From: Microbacterium proteolyticum
GTDB lineage: Bacteria > Actinomycetota > Actinomycetes > Actinomycetales > Microbacteriaceae
Direction: 5' to 3'
NCBI RefSeq assembly: GCF_029639405.1
Contig: NZ_CP121274.1
Location: 124,001 to 188,000, forward strand
Length of the DNA stretch: 64,000 nucleotides
Shown here: in pieces, positions 42,909 through 51,899 of the stretch
Layout of the letters: every line of letters starts with the position of its first letter
Position numbering within the stretch: the first letter of the stretch is position 1
The notes under the pieces: model-generated
Database searches by the model: none
The model's input: the letters and a program-made list of their open reading frames with translations, nothing else
Told to the model about the DNA's origin: nothing
Translations under genes and position numbers: made by a program

Positions 42909-44462
42909 ATGGACGCTCCCGTCACCGTCACCGCTCCCGCCGGAACCTTCCGGGGCCTCCTCGACCGCTCGGTGCTCTCCTGGCGCGGCATCCGTTTCGC
43001 CGTCGCCCCCACGGGCGATCGCCGCTGGCGCGACCCCCTCCCCGCCCCGGATGCCGAGGGAGAAGTGGATGCCACCGCCTTCGGCCCCGTCTGTCCCCAG
43101 CCCCTGAACCCCGCCGTGCCGCTCGGCGACGCGGCCGTGGAGGACGAGGACTGCCTGTCCCTGAACGTGTGGGCACCGGCCGCCTCCGCGGAGTCGCCCC
43201 GGCCGGTCATGGTGTGGCTGCACGGCGGCGCCTACACCTTCGGGTCGTCGAGCCAGCCCCTGTACGACGCCACGTCGATGGTGTCCACGGGCGAGGTCGT
43301 CGTGGTCACGGTCAACTACCGTCTGGGCGCCCTCGGCTTCCTCGACCTCTCGGGCGCGGTGCCCGACGGCGGTTTCGACGGCAACCTGGCGCTCAAGGAC
43401 GTGCTGCTGGCTCTGCGCTGGGTGAAGCGCAACGTCGCGTCCTTCGGCGGCGACCCCGACCGGGTCACGGTGTTCGGCGAGTCGGCGGGCGGCGGGCTGG
43501 TGACCACCCTCCTGGCGACACCGTCCGCGCGGGGCCTGTTCCACCGCGCGATCGCGCAGTCGTCCCCGGCCTCGAGCGTGTACGGCACGACGCGGGCGCA
43601 GAAAGTGGCCCGCAGCTTCCTCACCCGGCTCGGCATCGACCCCGATGACGCCGGCGCGGCCTCCGCCGTCCGCTCCGCCTCGGTCGAGGCGATCGTGGCC
43701 GCGGGCAAGGCCGTGTACGCCGAGGTCCCCACCACCGACCCCGGCACCCTCGCGTTCGCGCCCGTCGTCGACGGCGATCTGCTCCCGGAGGCCCCGATCG
43801 ATGCGCTCCGCGCGGGCCGCGGCATCCCCGTGCCGGTGATGATCGGGACGAACAAGGACGAGGCCTCGTTGTTCTCGTTCATGAAGTCGCCCTTGATCCC
43901 CATCACGGGCGACCGGATCGACCAGATGTTCGCCGACATGGCGGCCGAGAACACCGGTGTCGAGCTGCCGACCCGAGAGCAGGTGCTCACCGCGTACGAG
44001 CACGTCCGTCACCGCGCGATCGGGCTGGGGGTGGCACGCGACATCGGCTTCCGGCTGCCCACGCTGTGGGTCGCCGAGGGTCATTCCACCGTCGCACCGG
44101 TGTACCTGTACCGCTTCGACCACGCCTCGCCGTTCCTGCGCCTCATCGGCCTCGGTGCCACGCACGCCACCGAGCTGCCCTACCTGTGGGGCAATCTCGT
44201 GAGCGGCCCGAAGGACCTCACCTTCCGTCTCGGCGGTCGACGGGTGGCGGAACTGATCTCGGCGCGGATGCAGGCGCGCTGGACCGCGTTCGCGCGCGGC
44301 GACGAGCCGTCGGCGCCCGATGCCCCCGCGTGGCCGGCGTTCGCCGCCGACGCGGGAGACACCCGCGCGACCCTCGTGATCGACCGCCACGATGTGGTCG
44401 TCGACGACCTCGACGGCGAGCTGCGGCGCGCGTGGGGTGACAACATCCTGTCGTTCTCTTGA
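42909..44462 (+). CDS. Carboxylesterase type B family protein
   Basis: 517 residues, an alpha/beta hydrolase. The oxyanion hole is VWLHGGAYTFGSSS, the nucleophile Ser lies in GESAGGG, and EDCLSLNVW, VVTVNYRLGALGF and NLALKDVLLALRWV are family blocks. Glu of the triad is in MIGTNKDEASLF and the His in GATHATELPYLWG. It hydrolyses carboxyl esters or lactone-like xenobiotics; the substrate is unknown. No signal peptide. It is the last gene of the regulator-sensor operon and is followed by a long hairpin repeat. Confidence 0.93.
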   Translation: MDAPVTVTAPAGTFRGLLDRSVLSWRGIRFAVAPTGDRRWRDPLPAPDAEGEVDATAFGPVCPQPLNPAVPLGDAAVEDEDCLSLNVWAPAASAESPRPVMVWLHGGAYTFGSSSQPLYDATSMVSTGEVVVVTVNYRLGALGFLDLSGAVPDGGFDGNLALKDVLLALRWVKRNVASFGGDPDRVTVFGESAGGGLVTTLLATPSARGLFHRAIAQSSPASSVYGTTRAQKVARSFLTRLGIDPDDAGAASAVRSASVEAIVAAGKAVYAEVPTTDPGTLAFAPVVDGDLLPEAPIDALRAGRGIPVPVMIGTNKDEASLFSFMKSPLIPITGDRIDQMFADMAAENTGVELPTREQVLTAYEHVRHRAIGLGVARDIGFRLPTLWVAEGHSTVAPVYLYRFDHASPFLRLIGLGATHATELPYLWGNLVSGPKDLTFRLGGRRVAELISARMQARWTAFARGDEPSAPDAPAWPAFAADAGDTRATLVIDRHDVVVDDLDGELRRAWGDNILSFS

Positions 44463-44528
44463 CGCGTGAGTCGCCAGGATTCGTCGCCTGAGGGCCGTCC
44501 TGAGCGACACATCCTGGCGACTCACGCG
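44463..44528. repeat. Palindromic intergenic repeat, copy 1 (REP-like, possible terminator)
   Basis: CGCGTGAGTCGCCAGGAT (44463-44480) pairs perfectly with the inverted copy at 44511-44528; GTCGC and GCGAC pair again inside. It starts at the base after the esterase stop. A second copy with nearly the same arms lies at 46089-46154, on the other side of the MHS transporter gene. It could act as a terminator, but its repeated nature points to a REP-type element. Confidence 0.8.
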
Positions 44529-44597
44529 GGCTAACACACCCGGGCGGCGACCGACCTCGACTGGAAATAGCGCGCCGATCCCGGTAGGGGTGGAGGT

Positions 44598-46079
44598 ATG
44601 AGCCAGCTTCCCCCCGCGGCATCCGGAACCCCCCGACTCGAGGTCGACGACGTCATCGTCGTCGACAAGAAGCGCGTGCGCACGGCCATCGGCGGCACCG
44701 TCGTCGGCAACTTCATGGAGTGGTTCGACTTCGGCATCTACGGCTACCTGGCCGTGACGTTGGCCGTGGTCTTCACCTCCGATCTGCCCGAGCCGTGGGG
44801 ACTGCTGGTGACGCTGCTGGGCTTCGCGATCTCCTTCCTTGTCCGCCCGTTCGGCGGGTTCGTGCTCGGTCCGCTGGGCGACCGCATCGGGCGGCAGAAG
44901 GTGCTGTTCCTGACGATGGCGATGATGGCCACGGCCACCGCGCTCATCGGCATTCTGCCGACCTCCTCCGCGATCGGGCTGTGGGCGATCGTGCCGCTGT
45001 ACCTGCTGAAGATGGTGCAGGGCTTCTCGACCGGCGGCGAGTACGCCGGCGCGACGACCTACGTCTCGGAGTTCTCCCCCGATCGCACGCGGGGGTTCTG
45101 GTCGTCGTGGCTGGACGTGGGCTCGTACGTCGGCTTCGCCGCGGGCGCCTCAGCGGTGGCCGCGACGACCGCCATCACCACCGCGGTCTCGGGTGAGAGT
45201 GCGATGGTCGACTACGGCTGGCGGATCCCGTTCCTTCTGGCGATCCCCCTCGGCATCGTCGCGATCTACTTCCGCCTGCGCATCCCCGAGACGCCGTCGT
45301 TCGAGCAGACGCACGCCGCCGAGGCCGTGCAGGAGGCCGGTTCCGACGACCCCATGGCCCGTCAGGGGCTCGCGGGCATCATCCGGCACCACTGGCGCGC
45401 GCTGCTCATCGGCATCGCGCTGGTCGCCGCGACCAACACCGCCGGCTACGCGCTCACGAGCTACATGCCCACGTACCTCGAGAAGGAGGTGGGCATCTCC
45501 AACCTCGGCGCGGCGGTGGCCACGGTTCCCGTCCTGCTGGTGATGTCGGCGACCCTCCCCCTCATCGGCAGGCTCAGCGACCGGATCGGACGGAAGCCCG
45601 TCTACGCGATCGCGGCCGGTTCGGCGATCGTGCTGCTCGTCCCCGCGTTCCTCATCATGCAGATCGGCGAGCTGTGGGCCGTGATGATCGCCCTGACCCT
45701 CGCGGCGGTGCCGGTGGCGTTCTACGTCGCGATCTCGGCATCCGCTCTGCCCGCCCTCTTCCCCACCGCGTCGCGCTTCGGAGCGATGGCCGTGGCGTAC
45801 AACATCGCGGTGTCCCTGTTCGGTGGCACCACGCCGCTGTTCAGCCAGGCGCTCATCGAGTGGACGGGCAACACGCTCATGCCCGCGTTCTACATCATGT
45901 TCTTCGCCGCGCTGGGCCTGGTGGCGCTGTTCGCGATGCGCGAGACCGCGCGTCGACCGCTCCTGGGCTCGGTGCCCGCCGTCGAGACGCCCGCCGAGGC
46001 GGAGGCGGTCGTGGCGCGTCAGGACGAGGACCCGCTCATCGACACCTCGACGATGCCGCTCGCCATCCGCCGCGGCTGA
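44598..46079 (+). CDS. MFS transporter, metabolite:H+ symporter (MHS/ProP-like) family
   Basis: 493 residues with 12 membrane helices. The N-terminal TVVGNFMEWFDFGIYGYLAV, the loop GPLGDRIGRQKVLF after helix 2, and FSTGGEYAGATTYVSEFSPD are diagnostic of the MHS family, whose members take up proline, betaine, citrate, ketoglutarate or similar compounds with protons. The substrate cannot be named. GGGGTGGAGG precedes ATG 44598 closely. The gene is bracketed by two copies of the same palindromic repeat. Confidence 0.92.
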   Translation: MSQLPPAASGTPRLEVDDVIVVDKKRVRTAIGGTVVGNFMEWFDFGIYGYLAVTLAVVFTSDLPEPWGLLVTLLGFAISFLVRPFGGFVLGPLGDRIGRQKVLFLTMAMMATATALIGILPTSSAIGLWAIVPLYLLKMVQGFSTGGEYAGATTYVSEFSPDRTRGFWSSWLDVGSYVGFAAGASAVAATTAITTAVSGESAMVDYGWRIPFLLAIPLGIVAIYFRLRIPETPSFEQTHAAEAVQEAGSDDPMARQGLAGIIRHHWRALLIGIALVAATNTAGYALTSYMPTYLEKEVGISNLGAAVATVPVLLVMSATLPLIGRLSDRIGRKPVYAIAAGSAIVLLVPAFLIMQIGELWAVMIALTLAAVPVAFYVAISASALPALFPTASRFGAMAVAYNIAVSLFGGTTPLFSQALIEWTGNTLMPAFYIMFFAALGLVALFAMRETARRPLLGSVPAVETPAEAEAVVARQDEDPLIDTSTMPLAIRRG

Positions 46080-46088
46080 GCCGCTCTC

Positions 46089-46154
46089 CGCGTGAGTCGC
46101 CAGGAATTGTCGCCCGCGGGGCGCCCGAAGCGACAGATCCTGGCGACTCGCGCG
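46089..46154. repeat. Palindromic intergenic repeat, copy 2 (REP-like, possible terminator)
   Basis: CGCGTGAGTCGCCAGGA (46089-46105) pairs with TCCTGGCGACTCGCGCG (46138-46154) with one G-T-type mismatch. The inner TTGTCGC and GCGACA also pair. The arms match copy 1 at 44463-44528 almost base for base, while the loop differs. It lies between the convergent MHS transporter and HerA-like genes and would fit as a shared terminator. Confidence 0.8.
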
Positions 46155-46159
46155 CGAGC

Positions 46160-48061
46160 TCAGCGACGGCGACCGGTGCCGAACAGGCCCCGGATCACGC
46201 CGTTGAGGATCGTCTTCGTCGACCCCCGGCCGAGCAGGTCGTCGAGCGGCGCGGTCGGAGCGCTGGAGCGCGAACGCGGCGCCGCGGTGCTCTTGAGCAG
46301 CCGGTCGTACTCGCGCTGCGCCTTCTTCTGAGCCTCGGCGTGCGCCTTGTCGATCGCAGCCTGCTGCTTCGCGTACTCGGCCTCGGTCGCCGCCGCCTGC
46401 TTCGCGCGCTCCGCCGCCTCGCGCGCCTCGGTCGCCGCCTGCATGCGCGCCGCCAGGATCTCGCGGGCCGACTCGCGGTCGATCGGGGTGCCGTACCGGG
46501 CGAACAGGGGGGATGCCGAGACGGCGGCGGCGAGATCGGCGGCGGGGATCGGCGACATCGAGGCCCGCGGCGCGAACAGACGCGTCCAGGCGACCGGGGT
46601 CGGGGTGCCGCGTTCGTCCATGACGGTCACGATCGCCTCGCCCGTCCCGAGCTCCTGCAGGACCCGCTCGAGGTCGTACCCCGACGCGGGATACGTCCGC
46701 ACCGACGCGCGCAACGCCGTCGCATCGTCGGGGGTGAAGGCGCGGAGGGCGTGCTGGACGCGCGACCCGAGTTGCGCGAGCACGTCGCCCGGCACGTCCT
46801 TCGGCGTCTGCGTCACGAAGAAGACGCCGACCCCCTTGGAGCGGATGAGACGGACCGTCTGCGTGATCGCCGCGAGGAAGGCCTTGGACGCGTCGCGGAA
46901 GAGCAGGTGCGCCTCGTCGAAGAAGAACACGAGCTTGGGCTTGTCGAGGTCGCCGACCTCGGGCAGCACCTCGTACAGCTCCGCGAGCAGGTACATCAGG
47001 AACGTCGAGTACAGCTCGGGACGCGAGGCGACGTTCGGCACCTCGAGGAGACTCACGACGCCCTCGCCCTCGGCGGTGGTGCGCAGGAACGCCGTCACGT
47101 CGAGCTCGGGCTCGCCGAAGAAGGTGTCGGCGCCGGCCGCCGAGAACGCGATCAGTTCGCGGAGGATGACACCCGCGGTCGCGCCGGAGAGCCCGCCGAG
47201 GTCCTTCAGCTCGCTCTTGCCCTCGTCGCTGGTGAGGAAGGTCAGCACGGACCGCAGATCCGACAGGTCGACGAGCGCGAGCCCCTTCTCGTCGGCGTAG
47301 TGGAACACGAGGCCGAGGCTGGACTCCTGCGTCGCGTTCAGACCGAGCACGCGGCTGAGCAACAACGGACCGAACCCCGACACGGTGGCCCGCACGGGAA
47401 CGCCCGAGGCCGCGTCGTCGCCGAGGGCGTAGAACTCCGTCGGGTAGGCCCGCGGCTCCCAGTCCTGCCCCAGGGCGCTCGTGCGCGCGAGGAGCTTCTC
47501 GCTCGAGACGCCGGGGGCGGCGACCCCGGAGAGATCGCCCTTGATGTCGGCCGCGAACACGGGCACCCCGTTCGCCGACAGCTGCTCGGCCAACAGCTGC
47601 AGCGTCCGCGTCTTGCCGGTTCCCGTGGCCCCCGCGACCAGCCCGTGCCGGTTGGTCATCGCGAGGGGGATCCGGACGGGGACGGATGCCACGGGCCCGC
47701 CGTTGACGAGCACCCCGAGGTCGAGGGCTGCAGCGGACCCGGCGTACCCGGCGGCGATCGTCGCGACCTGCGCGTCGGTCAGCGGCCCGGCGGCGGGCTC
47801 GGGCGCCGGCGCGGGAGGCTCAGGCGTCGCCGCGGGCTTGGGAGCAGCGGCGGGAGCGGGCACGGGTGCTGTCTCGGGAGCGGGGGCGGCCGCGGGCGTG
47901 GCGGCGACACGGGCCCGCGCGGCCGCCGCCTCCGCCGCGGCGAGATCGGCGCGAGCGCGCGCCAGCCGGAGTTCGGCCTCGGCCGCCTCGGCCTCGGCTC
48001 GGAGTCGGGCGACCTCGGGGTCGTCGGCGGGACCGGGAACGGACGGCGCGGTGTCGCTCAT
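46160..48061 (-). CDS. HerA-like helicase/DUF853 ATPase
   Basis: 633 residues. The N-terminal 100 residues are a charged coiled coil plus a long Ala/Pro/Glu linker. The ATPase core has Walker A GATGTGKT near residue 146, FAADIKGDLSG, Walker B LVFFFDEAHLLF and an arginine-rich block AFTPDDATALRASVRTYP. The C-terminus has another coiled coil (AREAAERAKQAAATEAEYAK). Family members (DUF853, HerA-like) are annotated as helicases, but the substrate is unproven. The nurA partner of archaeal herA is not adjacent. Confidence 0.9.
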   Translation of the reverse strand: MSDTAPSVPGPADDPEVARLRAEAEAAEAELRLARARADLAAAEAAAARARVAATPAAAPAPETAPVPAPAAAPKPAATPEPPAPAPEPAAGPLTDAQVATIAAGYAGSAAALDLGVLVNGGPVASVPVRIPLAMTNRHGLVAGATGTGKTRTLQLLAEQLSANGVPVFAADIKGDLSGVAAPGVSSEKLLARTSALGQDWEPRAYPTEFYALGDDAASGVPVRATVSGFGPLLLSRVLGLNATQESSLGLVFHYADEKGLALVDLSDLRSVLTFLTSDEGKSELKDLGGLSGATAGVILRELIAFSAAGADTFFGEPELDVTAFLRTTAEGEGVVSLLEVPNVASRPELYSTFLMYLLAELYEVLPEVGDLDKPKLVFFFDEAHLLFRDASKAFLAAITQTVRLIRSKGVGVFFVTQTPKDVPGDVLAQLGSRVQHALRAFTPDDATALRASVRTYPASGYDLERVLQELGTGEAIVTVMDERGTPTPVAWTRLFAPRASMSPIPAADLAAAVSASPLFARYGTPIDRESAREILAARMQAATEAREAAERAKQAAATEAEYAKQQAAIDKAHAEAQKKAQREYDRLLKSTAAPRSRSSAPTAPLDDLLGRGSTKTILNGVIRGLFGTGRRR

Positions 48062-48070
48062 GGCGTCAGC

Positions 48071-48775
48071 CTAGGACGGCGCGGAGGACGCGGCATCCGG
48101 GACCCGTCGGTTGCGTCGGAGCGTCGCCCGATCATCGTCGCGGGCCCGGAGACGGGAGAACACCACCGCGAGCACGAGGGCCGCACCCGCGCCGACGAGC
48201 GCTCCCCCGACCGTGTCGGAGAGCCAGTGGGCGTGCAGGTACGTACGGCTGAACGCCATGAGGACGATCCAGGCACCGCCCGCCACCCGCACCCACAGGG
48301 TCGGGAACACGATGGCGGCGACCACCGCGATCGTCGCGGCGTTCGCGGTGTGCCCCGAGGGGAACGAGCCGTAGTCCGCGAGGACGAGGATGTCCTCGGG
48401 GCGTGCACGGCCGAACGTGTGCTTGAGCACCTGCACGAGAAGGGCGCTCCCCGCGGACGCGGCCAGGAAGTACACCGCCGTCCACCGGCGCCCGGTGAGG
48501 AAGAGCGCGAGCGCTCCCCCCAACGGCACGATGAGGATGGCGGTGATGTAGCCGCCGATCTGGTTCATGACCAGGGCGATCGTCAGCAGCGGCTGAATCG
48601 GCGCGGAGGCGAACAGCTGGTTCCACCACACGTCGATCGCGAACGGACTCGGCCCGCGGAAGTACACCCAGGCCCCGAGCCCGCACGCGAGCGCGATCAG
48701 CACCAGACCGAGCACCGCGCGGACGCGCTCGGAGCGCACCGTCACGAACGGCGGGGGCGCGGCATCCAGGTCCAT
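48071..48775 (-). CDS. PAP2-superfamily membrane phosphatase
   Basis: 234 residues from ATG 48775. About six membrane helices and all three phosphatase motifs: KHTFGRARP, PSGHTAN and SRTYLHAHWLSD. Such proteins remove phosphate from lipid phosphates such as undecaprenyl pyrophosphate or phosphatidate at the outer membrane face. The substrate is not clear. A longer in-frame start at 48922 is unlikely because the region lacks coding character. It lies 9 bases upstream of the HerA-like gene and may share its transcript. Confidence 0.9.
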   Translation of the reverse strand: MDLDAAPPPFVTVRSERVRAVLGLVLIALACGLGAWVYFRGPSPFAIDVWWNQLFASAPIQPLLTIALVMNQIGGYITAILIVPLGGALALFLTGRRWTAVYFLAASAGSALLVQVLKHTFGRARPEDILVLADYGSFPSGHTANAATIAVVAAIVFPTLWVRVAGGAWIVLMAFSRTYLHAHWLSDTVGGALVGAGAALVLAVVFSRLRARDDDRATLRRNRRVPDAASSAPS

Positions 48776-48851
48776 CGCCCCATGATGCCGTCCCGCCGGG
48801 CCTCCCGGCATCACCGGGACGGGCGGTTCGCCCTCTGCTACTGTTCGGCCC

Positions 48852-50189
48852 TCACGGGGCGAGGCGCTCGACGGTACGCGGACGCACCAGGAGCCACAGC
48901 GCCAGCACCCCGAGGACCGCACAGCCCACCATCACGGATGCCATGGTCGTGGCGGTGATCCCCGATCCGGTGGCGAGCAGGCCCACGACGGGAGAGATGA
49001 CGCCCGCGATGCCGAAGTTCGCGGCACCGATGATCGACTGCGCGGTGCCCGCGGCCTTGCCGTGGCGGTCGAGGGCGAGCACCTGGGCGCACGGGAACGT
49101 GAAGCCGCACGAGGTCATGAACAGGAACAGCGGGATGATCGTGCCCCACAGCCCGAAACCGAGCTGGTCGAAGACGACGATCACGACGCCCCACAGCACG
49201 AGCGAGGCGGTCGAGAACGCGAGCACCCACTGCGGGCCGAAGCGCGCGGCGAGGCGCGAGGCGATCTGCACGCCGATGACGAGCCCCACGGAGTTCGCGG
49301 CGAACAGCACGCCGTACTGCTGCGCGTCGAAGCCGTAGCTCTGCTGGAAGAGGAACGAGGACGCCGACAGGTAGGAGAAGAGTCCGCTGAAGGTCATCGC
49401 CCCGATGACGAGGACACCGACGAACACCCGGTCCCGGAAGACGCTCGCGTACCGCTGCCAGACAGTGGTCGCGCCCTTGCCGCCCCGACGGGCGGCGGGC
49501 AGCGTCTCCGGCAGGAAGACGATCGCCGAGACGAGCATGACCGTGCCGTACGCCGCGAGCACCCAGAAGATGCCCCGCCACGGCATGACCGACAGGAGCA
49601 ACGACCCCGCGAGCGGCGCGAGCACCGGTGCGACACCCGAGACCAGGGCGAGGCGCGAGAGCATCACGACCAGCCGGCGACCGCCGAACAGGTCGCGCAC
49701 GATGGCGGCGGCGACGACGCCGCCCGCCGCCGCACCGGCCCCCATGAGGACGCGCGCGATCGACAGCGTGCCGAGGGTCGGGGCGAGAGCGGCGAACACG
49801 CTCGCGGCGACGTGCAGGGCCGTGACCGCCAGCAGCGGGATGCGACGACCGACCTTGTCGCTGAGCGGTCCGACGATCAGCTGGCCGAGCGCGAATCCGA
49901 TCATCGTGCCCGTGAGGGTCAGCTGGATCGCGGCGGCCGAGGTCTGGAAGTCGGCCTCGAGCACCGGGAACGCGGGCAGGTAGAGGTCGATCGTGAAGGG
50001 GCCCAGAGCCGTCAGGGCGCCCAGCAGGACGATGTAGAGGACGCGACGTCGCGCCGAGATGCTGTCGCCGGGGTGCAGCACGATCGGCGCTGTCGCCGGG
50101 TTGCTTCCGAGCGCGCGGATGGCGCCCGTCGCCGAGGGCTCGGTGCGGGCGGTCGGGGGGATCACGGGCTGGGAAGCGGTGTCGAGCAC
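48852..50189 (-). CDS. MFS transporter, Bcr/CflA drug exporter family
   Basis: 445 residues from GTG 50189 as proposed here. Twelve membrane helices; VLLGALTALGPFTIDLYLPA, GQLIVGPLSDKVGRR and the proline-glycine block in helix 5 (ALVSGVAPVLAPLAGSLLL) mark the Bcr/CflA family of proton-driven exporters (bicyclomycin, chloramphenicol and others). The start is uncertain: AAAAGGA lies 13 bases before the GTG but only 4-5 bases before an in-frame CTG at 50198, which could be a rare start. The leader has a hairpin and a dyad at 50220-50280. Confidence 0.88.
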   Translation of the reverse strand: MLDTASQPVIPPTARTEPSATGAIRALGSNPATAPIVLHPGDSISARRRVLYIVLLGALTALGPFTIDLYLPAFPVLEADFQTSAAAIQLTLTGTMIGFALGQLIVGPLSDKVGRRIPLLAVTALHVAASVFAALAPTLGTLSIARVLMGAGAAAGGVVAAAIVRDLFGGRRLVVMLSRLALVSGVAPVLAPLAGSLLLSVMPWRGIFWVLAAYGTVMLVSAIVFLPETLPAARRGGKGATTVWQRYASVFRDRVFVGVLVIGAMTFSGLFSYLSASSFLFQQSYGFDAQQYGVLFAANSVGLVIGVQIASRLAARFGPQWVLAFSTASLVLWGVVIVVFDQLGFGLWGTIIPLFLFMTSCGFTFPCAQVLALDRHGKAAGTAQSIIGAANFGIAGVISPVVGLLATGSGITATTMASVMVGCAVLGVLALWLLVRPRTVERLAP

Positions 50190-50219
50190 GTCGGTCAGAG
50201 GGTCCTTTTCGCAACACGG

Positions 50220-50280
50220 ACAGCCCGGACGATGCCGGGCTGTGAATTCGGGGGATCGTCGAACCTCGAATCGATTCGAC
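50220..50280 (-). promoter_or_regulatory. Hairpin and dyad in the leader of the Bcr/CflA transporter gene
   Basis: ACAGCCCGG (50220-50228) pairs with CCGGGCTGT (50235-50243) around a 6-nt loop, 12 or so bases upstream of the ribosome binding site of the minus-strand gene. Further out, TCGAATCGATTCGA (50266-50279) is a perfect 14-nt palindrome, with GTCGAA and TTCGAC also repeated around it. Together they suggest an operator plus a structured leader. No regulator gene is adjacent. Confidence 0.5.
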
Positions 50281-50424
50281 ATCGTCATACTATCGCGCGG
50301 TCCCGGTTCTCCACCATCCCCCCTCGCGGGTTCCTCCCAGGCCGCCACCGCATTCATCCGCATAGGCTGGGCGGGATCGGCCCGCGCCGAGCCTCCCGCC
50401 CCAGAGAGAGACAGCACAGACCGC

Positions 50425-51132
50425 ATGAGCCCCTCCCCCGACAAGCGCAAGAGCGGCAACCCCGCCACGCAGGCCGACATCGACCTGACCGTCAAGCAGC
50501 AACGCGAGCAGAAGCGACAGGACAAGCTCGCCGAGTACCAGAAGCAGATCGCGCGTCGAAAGCGCAGCAAGCTCGTCTGGTGGGTCGTCGGATCGACCGC
50601 CGCCCTCGCGGTGGTCGCGGTCGTCGTGGCATCCTTCGCGCTCGCCCCGGCTCCGGCCCCCAGCTACCAGGCCGGCAACACGACCGGTCGCGAGATCGAG
50701 GGCGTCGAGACCTTCCAGAACCGCTCCGACCACGTACAGGGTGCGGTCACGTACGAGCAGACGCCCCCCGCCGGCGGCCCGCACAACCCCTACTGGCTGA
50801 ACTGCGGCGTGTACACCGAGCCTCAGCAGAACGAGAACGCGGTGCACTCGCTCGAGCACGGGGCCATCTGGATCACCTACGACCCCGAGCGGGTCGACGC
50901 CGACGGAATCGCCGCGCTCGAGGCCGTCATGCCCTCCAGCTACGCCATCCTCTCGCCCTACCCGGGCATGGACACCCCCGTCGCCGTGAGCGCGTGGAAC
51001 CACCAGCTCAAGGTCGACGACCCCGCCGACCCCCGCATCGCCGAGTTCTTCACCGAGTACTGGCGCAGCCAGAACGCCCCCGAGCCCAACGCCGCCTGCT
51101 CGGGCGCGATCGACGGCCCCGGCAGGGCGTGA
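50425..51132 (+). CDS. DUF3105 domain membrane-anchored protein
   Basis: 235 residues from ATG 50425. A basic, coiled-coil-like N-terminus (VKQQREQKRQDKLAEYQKQI) precedes one membrane helix (about 57-78). The outside part is DUF3105, with GGPHNPYWLNCGVYTEP and NAVHSLEHGAIWITYDP holding conserved His and Cys residues that could bind metal. The family is of unknown function. The DUF305 gene follows after one base, a pairing seen repeatedly in Actinobacteria. Confidence 0.88.
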   Translation: MSPSPDKRKSGNPATQADIDLTVKQQREQKRQDKLAEYQKQIARRKRSKLVWWVVGSTAALAVVAVVVASFALAPAPAPSYQAGNTTGREIEGVETFQNRSDHVQGAVTYEQTPPAGGPHNPYWLNCGVYTEPQQNENAVHSLEHGAIWITYDPERVDADGIAALEAVMPSSYAILSPYPGMDTPVAVSAWNHQLKVDDPADPRIAEFFTEYWRSQNAPEPNAACSGAIDGPGRA

Positions 51133-51133
51133 C

Positions 51134-51805
51134 GTGACCGACGACGACACCGCGGCCCGGCCGGCCGCGCGGCGGATCGTCGTCGCGGTGGCCGTGGTCG
51201 CGCTGCTGGCCGTCGCCTTCGCGATCGGACGCTTCACCGCGTTCGGTGCGACCGCAGCCCCCGCCACCCCGTCGACCACCTCCGCCGACGCCGGCTTCGC
51301 CCGCGACATGCAGGTCCACCACACGCAGGCGGTGCTCATGGCGATGGAGATCTACCGCAAGACCTCCGACGACGAGCTGCGCACCCTCTCGTACGACATC
51401 GCCACCACCCAGGCGGGTCAGCGCGGAGAGATGTTCGGCTGGCTCGTGCAGTGGGGCCTGCCGCAGGCGTCGTCCCAGCCGCTCATGCAGTGGATGGCTC
51501 CGTCGAGCGCGCACAGCCACGGCGACACCTCCGCGCTGTCCGAGGACGACCTCCTCTCCCAGATGGGGATGGCGACGGATGCCGAGCTCGACCAGCTCCG
51601 CTCGCTCGAGGGGCAGCCCGCCGACTGCCTCTTCCTCGGCCTCATGATCCGCCACCACGAGGGCGCGATCCCCATGGCCGAGGCCGTGGTCGAGCTCGGC
51701 AGCGACCCGCGCGTGAAGGACGTGGCCCAGACGATCATCACTGGCCAGTCGGCCGAGATCGACGCGATGCGCGACATCCAGACCCGCCTGTCCTGCACCG
51801 GCTGA
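51134..51805 (+). CDS. DUF305 domain secreted or membrane-anchored protein
   Basis: 223 residues from GTG 51134. One N-terminal membrane helix or signal anchor (RIVVAVAVVALLAVAFAIGR) is followed by a ferritin-like helical DUF305 domain with two duplicated motifs, DMQVHHTQAVLMAME and MIRHHEGAIPMAEAV. The paired HH and Met residues suggest metal (copper or similar) binding. Function is unproven. It forms a two-gene operon with the DUF3105 gene and ends before a hairpin repeat. Confidence 0.88.
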   Translation: MTDDDTAARPAARRIVVAVAVVALLAVAFAIGRFTAFGATAAPATPSTTSADAGFARDMQVHHTQAVLMAMEIYRKTSDDELRTLSYDIATTQAGQRGEMFGWLVQWGLPQASSQPLMQWMAPSSAHSHGDTSALSEDDLLSQMGMATDAELDQLRSLEGQPADCLFLGLMIRHHEGAIPMAEAVVELGSDPRVKDVAQTIITGQSAEIDAMRDIQTRLSCTG

Positions 51806-51820
51806 GCCGGCTCCCTTCTT

Positions 51821-51889
51821 GCGATAAACGGCATCGACGTCGAGAAACACGGGGATGGCGCGTTTCCGGTCGCGGATGCCGTTTATCGC
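51821..51889. repeat. Intergenic palindromic repeat, second family
   Basis: GCGATAAACGGCATC (51821-51835) pairs perfectly with GATGCCGTTTATCGC (51875-51889); GAAAC (51844-51848) and GTTTC (51862-51866) pair again in the interior. It starts 16 bases after the DUF305 stop and is unlike the arms of the 44463/46089 family. AT-richer arm ends stand out in this GC-rich window. Confidence 0.7.
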
Positions 51890-51899
51890 CGGCAGCAGC

